Below are positions 52,158 to 59,592 of a stretch of DNA of 64,000 nt, in pieces. Under the pieces are notes generated by a model. It saw nothing but the letters and a program-made list of their open reading frames with translations, made no database searches and was not told the origin of the DNA. Source of the DNA: Planctomycetota bacterium (GTDB taxonomy: Bacteria > Planctomycetota > UBA8742 > UBA2392); contig JAHBXZ010000002.1 of assembly GCA_019636215.1 (NCBI GenBank), forward strand, positions 393,352 to 457,351, read 5' to 3'. The position numbers and the translations under genes were made by a program. Position 1 is the first letter of the stretch, and every line of letters starts with the position of its first letter.

Positions 52158-53018
52158 TCAGTTGTTCCCGCGTTGACGGCCGCCGGGCTGCATGCCCCCA
52201 CCCGGCTGTCCGCCCTGGCCGGGCTGGAAGCCGCCCGGGCCACGTCCGGCACCTGCCCCACCACCCATGCGGTTGGCGGTACGCAGCAACTGCTCCGCGG
52301 TTTCCTTGGGCAAGGTCGCGGTCAGCGCGTTCAAGGCAGCATCGTTCAGGACTTTCTCGCGGGCTTCAAAGTCGGCCTGGTCAACTTCGCGGTCGTCAAT
52401 GCGCATGCCCTGGCGTTCGCTGTCCAGTTCAGCCCGGGCCTGCAGATGCGCCACCAGCGCGGTGCTGACAGCCGTAACCTGGCTGGCATCAAGGTTCAGA
52501 CGCTGGGCCTGGCTTTCGACGAACTTCGGCGTGTTTTCGGCAATGCGCTTCTTGCTCTCTTCAAGTTGCGTGATACGCGCGGCCTGACGATCCAGCCGGC
52601 GCTGCTCAACGCGCTCAGCTTCCATCTTGGCACTGACGGCGCGCACGGCCGCCTCGAAATCGGGCTCCGCCGGCGCCGGGCCGGTCTGGGGCGCGGTGAC
52701 AGGTTCCGCGGGCTTGGCTGCGACCACACCCTGGCGCTTGAGCCCCTCAATCTCGGCCTTCAGTTTGGCGATCTCTGCGCTGTTGTCGGATGCACGGCCC
52801 TTGTCCAGGGCCAGCTCCAGGTCTTTGATCTGCGTACGCAGCGCGTTGATCTCGGCACTGTGATCAGGCGTGCCTGCCGGCTCGGATTCCGCGACAATCG
52901 AGGCGCGCCGCGGCGCCGGTTCGCTTGTTGGTGCCTGCACCCACCCGGCGGCAACGGCGCCAACAGCGGCACCTGCACCCAATAGCCCGGCAACTACGGC
53001 AGCAGCGAATGTCTTCAT
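52158..53018 (-). CDS. Membrane-anchored or exported coiled-coil protein with Gly/Gln-rich tail
   Basis: A 286-residue protein. A hydrophobic N-terminus (FAAAVVAGLLGAGAAVGAVAAG) acts as signal or anchor. A coiled-coil part follows at residues 50-95 (INALRTQIKDLELALDKG), then a helical region from about residue 120 to 245 that resembles periplasmic LTXXQ/Spy-like or motor-support proteins without a firm match. The last 35 residues are low complexity, rich in Gly, Gln, Pro and Arg. The function is unknown. Confidence 0.68.
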   Translation of the reverse strand: MKTFAAAVVAGLLGAGAAVGAVAAGWVQAPTSEPAPRRASIVAESEPAGTPDHSAEINALRTQIKDLELALDKGRASDNSAEIAKLKAEIEGLKRQGVVAAKPAEPVTAPQTGPAPAEPDFEAAVRAVSAKMEAERVEQRRLDRQAARITQLEESKKRIAENTPKFVESQAQRLNLDASQVTAVSTALVAHLQARAELDSERQGMRIDDREVDQADFEAREKVLNDAALNALTATLPKETAEQLLRTANRMGGGAGAGRGPGGFQPGQGGQPGGGMQPGGRQRGNN

Positions 53019-53093
53019 GGCACGATCTCCTTATGGCTCAACAGAACCCCGGGAAGGGCCAAAGGTTCCGCAGATCGTTGGAAAACCTGGCGG

Positions 53094-53642
53094 CTACGGT
53101 GTGGCCGATTCCGCACCCAGCCAGGGCTTGAACGTGAACAGATAGCCCAGGGCAGCAATCGTCTTGCCGTCTTTGATGTTATTGGCTTTCAGCTGGATGC
53201 GCAGGTCGCGAAACGAAAATGGCTTAGCCACAATCTGCTCGTCGTCGTCGAACTTGGTCTGGCCCCTGGTCAGGTCTGTGGCCAGGAAGATGTGCATCTT
53301 CTCGTCGAGAATCCCCGGGCTGGGAAAGAACGTGAACAGGTGTTCCAGCTTTCCGGCCTTGTAACCGGTTTCTTCTTCAAGCTCACGGGCTGCGCAGGCC
53401 AGCGGGTCTTCCCCCGGATCCAGCGTACCGGCCGGGATTTCCCACAGCGGACGCTTGGCGCCGATGCGCCATTGCTCGATCAACAGCACTGTATCTTTGT
53501 CCAGCATCGGAACCACGCAGGCCGCGCCGGGGTGCTCAATCACATCGCGGGTGACCTGCTTGCCCTCTTCCGTCTGCAGCGTGACGCTGGCGACCTTGAA
53601 GGCCTTGCCGGTGTATGTGTTTTCGCGCTTGAGCTGCCTCAT
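53094..53642 (-). CDS. Nudix hydrolase, ADP-ribose pyrophosphatase-like
   Basis: A 182-residue hydrolase of nucleoside diphosphates linked to another group. The Nudix box lies at about residues 72-94 as GTLDPGEDPLACAARELEEE followed by TGY, matching GX5EX7REUXEEXGU. Upstream PGAACVVPML and WRIGAKRPLWEIPAG, and downstream FTFFPSPGILDEKMHIFLA, fit the ADP-ribose pyrophosphatase group. The ATG overlaps the stop of the preceding gene (ATGA), so it is co-translated with that membrane protein. Confidence 0.92.
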   Translation of the reverse strand: MRQLKRENTYTGKAFKVASVTLQTEEGKQVTRDVIEHPGAACVVPMLDKDTVLLIEQWRIGAKRPLWEIPAGTLDPGEDPLACAARELEEETGYKAGKLEHLFTFFPSPGILDEKMHIFLATDLTRGQTKFDDDEQIVAKPFSFRDLRIQLKANNIKDGKTIAALGYLFTFKPWLGAESATP

Positions 53643-54298
53643 TGCGGGGTGACCTTCACTTCCTGGCGATCCATGGCGACCTTGATGGCGGGCTCTGCGC
53701 GGAACTCGGCGCTTGAGAAATCCTCTGCGGGCGGCACGGCCCCGGCAATGAACACGTACATCTGACGTGACTCGCCCGCGCCCAGCGCAAAGTCACGGCT
53801 GCTCTGGCCCAGGATCAGGCGCCCTTGCGGCGTGGCCTTGCCGGAATCGGCAACTTCGTGCAGCCAGCGCACCTGCCAGTCCTTGCCGTTCTTGTCGCGC
53901 ACGGATACCTGCGGCGCATCAATGCGCACGGGCTCCTTGCCGGCATTGCGCACGCGCAGGCGGAACAGCCTGCCTGCTTCGGTGATTGCCAGCGAAGCCC
54001 GCAACTGTTCGCCCAGCGCATCGCGGTAACTGGGTGCCTCGTCAATGTCGCGCAGTTCCAGCGAAAGTGCGGACTCGGCATCGCTGCGCAGCAGCGCGTA
54101 CTTCAGGCCCACGGCACTGGTTGGCACGTTCACTTCGGGTGCCGGGCGTTCGCCGAATGGGTTGATCGTGTTCAGCACGTACAGAAAGAATGCCGAGGCC
54201 GCCACGGCGCTCATGACCACAAGGATGTTCAGGGTCCATTGCGCGCGGCGGGCGCTGGCTCGGCTCCTTTCGAATGGGGATTCGGCCGGTTCGTCCAT
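53639..54298 (-). CDS. Single-pass membrane protein of unknown function, coupled to the Nudix gene
   Basis: A predicted 219-residue protein. The start is the ATG at 54298; longer starts run into a low-complexity region. One transmembrane helix (LNILVVMSAVAASAFFLYVL, residues 24-43) is followed by an extracytoplasmic region with beta-sheet character (FRLRVRNAGKEPVRIDAPQV, FALGAGESRQMYVFI), like an Ig-type or DUF-class domain that I cannot name. It overlaps the Nudix gene by 4 bp. Confidence 0.7.
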   Translation of the reverse strand: MDEPAESPFERSRASARRAQWTLNILVVMSAVAASAFFLYVLNTINPFGERPAPEVNVPTSAVGLKYALLRSDAESALSLELRDIDEAPSYRDALGEQLRASLAITEAGRLFRLRVRNAGKEPVRIDAPQVSVRDKNGKDWQVRWLHEVADSGKATPQGRLILGQSSRDFALGAGESRQMYVFIAGAVPPAEDFSSAEFRAEPAIKVAMDRQEVKVTPQ

Positions 54299-54351
54299 GT
54301 CCGCAGTGTAGCGACCGCGTGCGCCGCGCCACAGTCCCGGCCGCAAAACGA

Positions 54352-54377
54352 AGTGGGCCGCCTGCTGGCGGCCCACT
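54352..54377 (-). terminator. Terminator of the secretin-N-domain protein gene
   Basis: Eleven-base arms AGTGGGCCGCC and GGCGGCCCACT around TGCT. On the minus strand the hairpin is followed by CGTTTTGC. Confidence 0.8.
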
Positions 54378-54394
54378 GGTTTGAAAGCGTTGCC

Positions 54395-55072
54395 CTACTT
54401 GGCACTGCGCAACTGCTGCAGCAGGCTGGCGACTTCCTTCTGCACGGCGCGCGTCCCGGTGACAATCAGGTTGCCCTTGACCACCTTGACGCTGGCCTTG
54501 CCGCCCCAATCGGCCTTTACGCTGTCCTCGATCAGTTCAACGATGTCGTCGGTGGTGACTTCGGGCTTTTCGTCGGGCACTTCAATGACCGGGCCGCCGC
54601 CGCTATCATCGGCCGCCTTCAGGCGGATGCGGGGTGCCGGGAAGTCGTTGATCTTGACGGTGATGTCGCGAACATCATAGGTCTTGGTCACCGTGGCCTC
54701 TTCGGCCTTTTCTTCGGTGGTGATGTAAATGACGCCGTTCTTGTAGGCCTTCTTGAGCTTGATCTGGTCCAACACAATGTTCAGCGCGTTGCTGGCCTTG
54801 ATTTCAGCCAGTTCCAGGGTGACCTTGCGGTCGCCCTCAGAGACGCCTTCGAGCGCCTTCTTGTCCCACACAATGGTCACTCGGGCCTTCTTGGCGATGT
54901 CCTTGACGACATCCACAACGTCGGTGTCGTCGTAGGCAAGGCTGCCGATCACCGTTGACTCAAGCTGTGACTCCATCTTGCGGTACGTGGCGTCTTCTTT
55001 CTCGTCGCCCGCAAACAACGGCGCGCCCCCAAGCGCGGCCAGCAAAGCAAGGCAGGGAATCCACCGTTTCAT
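54395..55072 (-). CDS. Exported secretin-N-domain-like (STN) protein without a secretin pore
   Basis: A 225-residue protein with a signal peptide (WIPCLALLAALGGAPLFAG). Residues 40-115 resemble the secretin and TonB short N-terminal domain (DVVDVVKDIAKKARVTIVWDKKAL, ASNALNIVLDQIKLKKAYKNGVIYITTEE). A TKTYDVRDI segment follows, and the last 70 residues (DDIVELIEDSV, ASVKVVKGNLIVTGTRAVQKEVASLLQQL) look like a secretin N1-type domain. The outer-membrane pore domain itself is absent. Such orphan proteins are frequent in planctomycetes; their partner is unknown. Confidence 0.78.
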   Translation of the reverse strand: MKRWIPCLALLAALGGAPLFAGDEKEDATYRKMESQLESTVIGSLAYDDTDVVDVVKDIAKKARVTIVWDKKALEGVSEGDRKVTLELAEIKASNALNIVLDQIKLKKAYKNGVIYITTEEKAEEATVTKTYDVRDITVKINDFPAPRIRLKAADDSGGGPVIEVPDEKPEVTTDDIVELIEDSVKADWGGKASVKVVKGNLIVTGTRAVQKEVASLLQQLRSAK

Positions 55073-55215
55073 ACGCGTTACTCCAGGGGAGCTGGAAATC
55101 GGGGTCTCACGCCATCAGTCTATGCCGCAGGCCCACCATTCGCAAACACGCAATGGATCGGTGTCGCAAGAGCGTGGGAAGGCTTCGGGCTATCGCGCAT
55201 CGGCAAAGGGAGCGG

Positions 55216-55348
55216 AGGAGTACGAGGTGCGAAGTCCATGGTGCAGAGTGCGTTGTGCCAGGAGCGCGTTCGAGCCAACTTGCCCGACGTCCAACTCGAA
55301 CTGCCCCCCCCGCACAAGACCTCGCACACCAAACTCTGCACTCTCCAA
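55216..55348. repeat. Inverted pair of GTGCGAAGT / AGAGTGC short-period arrays
   Basis: The left part (55216-55260) reads GAGGTGCGAAGTCC, then GGTGCAGAGTGCG. The right part (55312-55348) carries an imperfect inverted copy (CCTCGCACACC, then CTCTGCACTCTCC). It directly abuts the livF stop codon and occupies about half of the 276-bp spacer; nothing else is seen there. Confidence 0.55.
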
Positions 55349-56068
55349 TCAACCTTCGCCCAGATAGGCCGCCTTCACCCGTGGGTCGTTGCGCAGCTCG
55401 GCGCTGGGGCCACTGAACTGAATCTCGCCGGTCTCCAGCACGTAGGCCCGATGGCTGTGCTTCAGCGCGATGTTGGCGTTTTGCTCGACCAGCAGGATCG
55501 TCACTCCCTCTTTGTTGATCTGGTCAATCGTGGCGAAAATCGCCTGCGTCACCAGCGGTGCCAGACCCAGGCTGGGTTCATCCAGCAGCAGCACATTGGG
55601 CCGCGCCATCAACGCCCGCGCAATCGAAAGCATCTGCTGCTCGCCGCCCGAAAGCGTACCGCCCCTTTGCCGGCGGCGTTCCGCCAGGCGCGGAAACAGT
55701 TCAAATCCGCGCTTGAGGTCCGCGGCGATGCCGGCCTTGTCGCTGCGGGTGTACGCGCCCAGTTTCAGGTTCTCTTCCACGGTGAGATTCGGGAAGATTC
55801 CCCGGCCCTCGGGGGCCATGACCAGGCCCTGCGCGACCAGTTTGTGCGTCTGCATGCCAGCCACGTCGCCGCCACGAAACGTAACCTTGCCCGACTTCGG
55901 CCGCAGCAACCCGCAAACGGCGGCCAGGGTGGTGGTCTTGCCCGCGCCGTTGCCGCCGATCAGCGTGACGACTTCGCCCTCATCCACACGCAACGAAACG
56001 CCCCGCAGCGCATGTACAGCGCCGTAGAAGACGTTGACGTCGGCAAGATCGAGAACGGGATTGGTCAT
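55349..56068 (-). CDS. livF: Branched-chain amino-acid-type ABC transporter ATP-binding protein LivF
   Basis: A 239-residue ATPase. The start is the ATG at 56068; a TTG nine bases upstream also opens the frame. Walker A is GGNGAGKTTT, the signature LSGGEQQ, and Walker B VLLLDEPSLGLAP. The short form with LGEG at the end and VTQAIFATIDQINKEGVTILLVEQN is characteristic of LivF. It pairs with LivG and drives import through LivH and LivM. It is separated from livG by an unrelated gene. Confidence 0.93.
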   Translation of the reverse strand: MTNPVLDLADVNVFYGAVHALRGVSLRVDEGEVVTLIGGNGAGKTTTLAAVCGLLRPKSGKVTFRGGDVAGMQTHKLVAQGLVMAPEGRGIFPNLTVEENLKLGAYTRSDKAGIAADLKRGFELFPRLAERRRQRGGTLSGGEQQMLSIARALMARPNVLLLDEPSLGLAPLVTQAIFATIDQINKEGVTILLVEQNANIALKHSHRAYVLETGEIQFSGPSAELRNDPRVKAAYLGEG

Positions 56069-56092
56069 ACGGCTCAAAATGCGTGACAGCGA

Positions 56093-56122
56093 TTGTCCAC
56101 GAAGAACACCAAGATCACGAAG
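56093..56122. repeat. Period-9 CTTCGTG array, inverted copy 1
   Basis: Read on the minus strand, it is CTTCGTGAT, CTTGGTGTT, CTTCGTGGA in tandem. It matches 56717-56746 in inverted orientation at 23 of 30 positions. The two copies frame the gene at 56115-56705 almost exactly, this copy overlapping its last codons. Confidence 0.65.
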
Positions 56123-56705
56123 AACTACGTTTCCTTTGAAGCTCGCGGCAGACCTTCTCCAACGCGGGCCGGAGCGCAGTCCTTATCTGGGGCGGGGTGT
56201 TCAGAATGTACTCGGTGCACACCTTCAGTTTCTCGTCATCCAAACCTCGGATGTACTCCTCGACCTCCTGGCTTGTTGGCGACCAAGCCGCCCCTGCCTT
56301 CGGAGGCTTTGGCGTGAGGGCTGTCCAAATGACGGCATCTATCTTGCGGTCCAGTGCCCACGACTTAACTGTCTCAACGACCGAGAAAATCCTGTCGTTG
56401 TTTGCTGGCCAGACGCCAATACCAGGCGTTGCTGCTTTCATTCCCTCACGCTGCGCAAGGTTGTTTCGCGCATCTTCCAGTGACTTACATTTTGACTCCG
56501 CCCAAAGAACAGGTACGGTTTGCGAACCGGATTGAATGACCAGTGTAAGCCTTCCGTCGCTCGACACTCGCGCGAACTCTATGGGAAGCTCCGGACCATC
56601 GATACGCCATCCCATGTAGGTATTGTTCGACTCGGCTTCGTGTTTGAACTGCAGCTGCTTCGGGCACCAACTTATTGATCCCCAGCCCAACACGGCAATG
56701 CGCAC
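56115..56705 (-). CDS. Uncharacterised protein inserted between livG and livF
   Basis: A 196-residue protein. It begins MRIAVLGWGSISWCPKQL, then GWRIDGPELPIEFARVSSDGRLTLVI, a pattern I associate with a widespread uncharacterised family (GWGSLIW type, reminiscent of the N-terminus of gamma-glutamylcyclotransferase-like folds); no function follows. Bases here are noticeably less GC-rich than the flanking liv genes. It reads in operon direction but interrupts livG-livF, and short-period inverted repeats frame it. A recent arrival is likely. Confidence 0.65.
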   Translation of the reverse strand: MRIAVLGWGSISWCPKQLQFKHEAESNNTYMGWRIDGPELPIEFARVSSDGRLTLVIQSGSQTVPVLWAESKCKSLEDARNNLAQREGMKAATPGIGVWPANNDRIFSVVETVKSWALDRKIDAVIWTALTPKPPKAGAAWSPTSQEVEEYIRGLDDEKLKVCTEYILNTPPQIRTALRPALEKVCRELQRKRSSS

Positions 56706-56716
56706 ACCTGACCTCC

Positions 56717-56746
56717 CTTAGTGCTTTTAGTGAACTTAGTGGACAA
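56717..56746. repeat. Period-9 CTTAGTG array, inverted copy 2
   Basis: The plus strand reads CTTAGTGCT, TTTAGTGAA, CTTAGTGGA, an imperfect tandem of nine-base units. It is the inverted counterpart of 56093-56122 on the other side of the inserted gene. Confidence 0.65.
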
Positions 56747-56794
56747 CGCAGTTCATACCACGCGGCGAATCCAAGAATGCTTGCGCGGTTAGAC

Positions 56795-57559
56795 TCACCC
56801 TCCGCCTAGGTAGGCTTCAATCACCCTTGGGTTGCTCTGGATCTCGGCCGGTGTGCCTCGGGCGATGGTCTTGCCGTACTCCAGGACCTGGACGACTTCG
56901 CAAATGCCCATCACCAGTTTCATGTCGTGCTCGATCAACAGCACAGTGATCTTCAGTTCATCGCGGATGCGCCGGATCAGCTTCGCAAGGTCGGCCTTCT
57001 CGCCGGTGTTCATGCCTGCTGCCGGTTCATCCAGGCACAGCAGCTTGGGCTCCGTCGCCAGCGCCCGCGCGATTTCCAGACGCCGTCGGTGCCCATAGGG
57101 CAAGGCCTTGGCTGGCAGCCCGGCGCGGTCCTCAAGCCCCATGAACTCGAGCAGCCTGTAGGCCTTGTCTCGCTGGCGTTCTTCTTCGCGAAAGTGGCGG
57201 CCTGTGCGCAGCAGGCTGTCGAACAGGTTGATGCGGGCATGCTGGTGCGCGCCGGTCATGGCGTTTTCAAGCACGCTGAGTTCGTCAAACAGGCGGATGT
57301 TTTGAAATGTGCGCGACATGCCCATGCGCGCCACCTGCACCGGATTGCGCCCGTTGACCAGCTTGCCGCCAAAGTGAACCGTGCCCTCGCTGGGCAGGTA
57401 AACACCCGTGAGCATGTTGAAGACGGTGGTCTTGCCAGCGCCATTGGGGCCAATCAGCCCGAACAGTTGGCCGGGCTGGATGCTCAAATCGCAGCAATCC
57501 ACGGCACAAAGCCCGCCAAAGCGGATGGTAAGCCCGCGAGTTTCCAAGAGTGCCGTCAA
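56795..57559 (-). CDS. livG: Branched-chain amino-acid-type ABC transporter ATP-binding protein LivG
   Basis: A 254-residue ATPase. Walker A is GPNGAGKTT, FNMLTGVYLPSEGTV and GMSRTFQNIRLF are LivG-specific, the signature is YGHRRRLEIARAL and Walker B is LLCLDEPAAGMN. It ends with RGTPAEIQSNPRVIEAYLGGG, as LivG does. The start overlaps livM by 4 bp. It lies upstream of the stray gene and livF. Confidence 0.95.
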   Translation of the reverse strand: MTALLETRGLTIRFGGLCAVDCCDLSIQPGQLFGLIGPNGAGKTTVFNMLTGVYLPSEGTVHFGGKLVNGRNPVQVARMGMSRTFQNIRLFDELSVLENAMTGAHQHARINLFDSLLRTGRHFREEERQRDKAYRLLEFMGLEDRAGLPAKALPYGHRRRLEIARALATEPKLLCLDEPAAGMNTGEKADLAKLIRRIRDELKITVLLIEHDMKLVMGICEVVQVLEYGKTIARGTPAEIQSNPRVIEAYLGGG

Positions 57560-58590
57560 GGCGACTCCTTGCGCCGGCCCGGAATCAGCCGCCGCAGCAG
57601 TTTCAACGAGAGCTCACGCTGGCCGAAAATGCCCTGCGGACGAAAGACCATCATCGTCACCAGCAAGAGGGCGTAGACGACCATGCTTAAACCGTCGATG
57701 CCCAGTGCTTCCTCTATCGGGCGCAGCAGCTGGGGCAACAGCGTGACCACAACCGCGCCAGCCACGGCGCCTGTCACACTGCCCAGTCCGCCCAGCACCA
57801 GCATCACAATAACCTCGATGCTGCGCACGGCCGTGAAGTCGTCCGGACGTACCGAGTGCTGGTAGTGCGCATACAACGCCCCGGCAATGCCGGCAAAGAA
57901 TGCCCCGAACACAAACGCGACAACCTTCATGCGCGCCGACGGCACGCCCATGGTCTCCGCGGCAAGTTCGTTCTCGCGTATCGCGATCAGCGCACGGCCA
58001 AAGGTGCTGCGCTGCAGCCGAACGGCCAGCACGATAACGACAAACACGAACAGGTAGATCCAGAAGACTGATGTCCCGCCGTCCCAGCCCGACGCACCGG
58101 GAAGCAGGGGCATTTTCGGTATGCGTTTGAGTCCCGTGGGTCCGCCAAGGCTGTCCTGCGCGGTAAGCAGAATGCGTGTGATTTCGCCGAAGCCCAGAGT
58201 GGCAATGGCAAGGTAGTCACCCCTGAGCCGCAGCGCGGGCGCGCCGACCACCACACCAAGTACCCCCGCCGCGACACCAGAGAACAACAGGCACAGCAGG
58301 AACTGCGCAAGGCCGGCGTGTTCCAGTGGGCCTGCTGCGATCTCCCCGTACGTGAACAGGATAGAGGCCAGGGCCCCCACGAATGCGCCAACAGCCATGA
58401 ACCCGGCATGACCGATGCTGAACTGCCCAGTCAGGCCGTTCACGACGTTCAGGCCTACGGCCAGGATGATGGAAAGTCCGATCAGGTTAAGGTAATCGAC
58501 ATACACAACCTCAATGAACTCGCTGAGGAACCAGTTCAGGCCATAGCAGCCGACAATACCGGCCATCAGCAGGGCAATGGTGCGCGGCAT
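57556..58590 (-). CDS. livM: Branched-chain amino-acid-type ABC transporter permease LivM
   Basis: A predicted 344-residue inner-membrane permease. The start is the ATG at 58590, directly after the livH stop codon (TGACATG). About ten hydrophobic segments are visible. IGLSIILAVGLNVVNGLTGQFSIGHAGFMAVGAF is the family hallmark region (quoted in two parts in the literature as the LN-GxxGxxSxG motif), and the cytoplasmic loop IAIRENELAAETMGV, which contacts the ATPase, is intact. It forms the channel with LivH. Confidence 0.93.
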   Translation of the reverse strand: MPRTIALLMAGIVGCYGLNWFLSEFIEVVYVDYLNLIGLSIILAVGLNVVNGLTGQFSIGHAGFMAVGAFVGALASILFTYGEIAAGPLEHAGLAQFLLCLLFSGVAAGVLGVVVGAPALRLRGDYLAIATLGFGEITRILLTAQDSLGGPTGLKRIPKMPLLPGASGWDGGTSVFWIYLFVFVVIVLAVRLQRSTFGRALIAIRENELAAETMGVPSARMKVVAFVFGAFFAGIAGALYAHYQHSVRPDDFTAVRSIEVIVMLVLGGLGSVTGAVAGAVVVTLLPQLLRPIEEALGIDGLSMVVYALLLVTMMVFRPQGIFGQRELSLKLLRRLIPGRRKESP

Positions 58591-58591
58591 G

Positions 58592-59533
58592 TCAGACTTT
58601 CTCCCGCACGGACTTGCCAAGGATTCCCGAAGGCTTGACCAGCAGCACCACGATCAGAAACACGAACGCCACGGCCTCAGAGTAAACCGGCTTCCACAGG
58701 CCACTGACCACTGACTCGGAAACACCCAGCAGCAGCCCGCCCAGTGCCGCCCCGGGAATGCTGCCGATACCGCCAACCACGGCGGCGACAAATGCCTTCA
58801 AGCCGATGCGCACACCCATCAAGGGCGTGATTGCGGGTTGGTCCATGGCGACCAGCACGCCAGCGACGGCCGCCAGCGCGCTGCCAATAGCAAACGTCAA
58901 GCTGACTGTGGCATTCACATTGACACCCATCAGGCGCGCCGTACGCATGTCATGGCTGCACGCGCGCATGGCTGCCCCTGGCCGCGTCTTGTTCACGAAC
59001 AGCGTAAGCCCCAGCATCAGCACCACCGAGGTCAACACGATGTAGATGTTGGTGTTGGGAAACTTGACACCGCCAACGTCATACACCCTGGTCTCCGCAA
59101 AGGTGGGAAACAGCTTGGGCTCGGTGCCAAACACCACCTGGCCGCCGTACTGCAACAGGAGTGAAACGCCGATGGCCGTAATCAGCGGGGCCAGCCTTCC
59201 GGCGCCGCGCAACGGCCGGTACGCAACGCGCTCGATCAGCATGCCCACTAGGGCGCAGGCTGCCATCGCGCCGGCAACGAACAGCGCCACCATGCCGATG
59301 GGCACGGTCTCGGCCCGGGCGCCTTTGTCGTCCGGCAGGTAGCCCGCCCACTTGGCCTGGAACCAGGCGAAGTAGGAGCCAAGCATGTACACCTCTGCGT
59401 GCGCGAAGTTGATCAATTGCAGCACGCCGTACACCAGCGTGTAGCCCACTGCCATCAGCGCATACGTGCTGCCCTTGGCGATGCCGTTCGCCACGTACTG
59501 CAGGAGTTCGGTCGTTAGCGAAACTTCGGCCAC
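58592..59533 (-). CDS. livH: Branched-chain amino-acid-type ABC transporter permease LivH
   Basis: A 313-residue inner-membrane permease. GIAKGSTYALMAVGYTLVYG near residue 17 and QLINFAHAEVYMLGSYF are LivH signatures; the coupling loop MRACSHDMRTARLMGV and AAVVGGIGSIPGAALGG near the end are also present. About eight transmembrane helices can be drawn. It lies just behind livK, separated by a hairpin, and before livM. Confidence 0.93.
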   Translation of the reverse strand: MAEVSLTTELLQYVANGIAKGSTYALMAVGYTLVYGVLQLINFAHAEVYMLGSYFAWFQAKWAGYLPDDKGARAETVPIGMVALFVAGAMAACALVGMLIERVAYRPLRGAGRLAPLITAIGVSLLLQYGGQVVFGTEPKLFPTFAETRVYDVGGVKFPNTNIYIVLTSVVLMLGLTLFVNKTRPGAAMRACSHDMRTARLMGVNVNATVSLTFAIGSALAAVAGVLVAMDQPAITPLMGVRIGLKAFVAAVVGGIGSIPGAALGGLLLGVSESVVSGLWKPVYSEAVAFVFLIVVLLVKPSGILGKSVREKV

Positions 59534-59556
59534 AGCTGGACTTCCTGGAATTCAAA

Positions 59557-59582
59557 CGGGGCAGGGCGGTCGCCCTGCCCCG
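59557..59582 (-). terminator. Intercistronic hairpin between livK and livH
   Basis: Perfect 12-bp arms CGGGGCAGGGCG and CGCCCTGCCCCG around two bases. Lying between the binding-protein gene and the permease genes, it probably reduces read-through or protects the livK message, so that more binding protein than channel is made. Confidence 0.75.
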
Positions 59583-59592
59583 TGAAGTGGGC

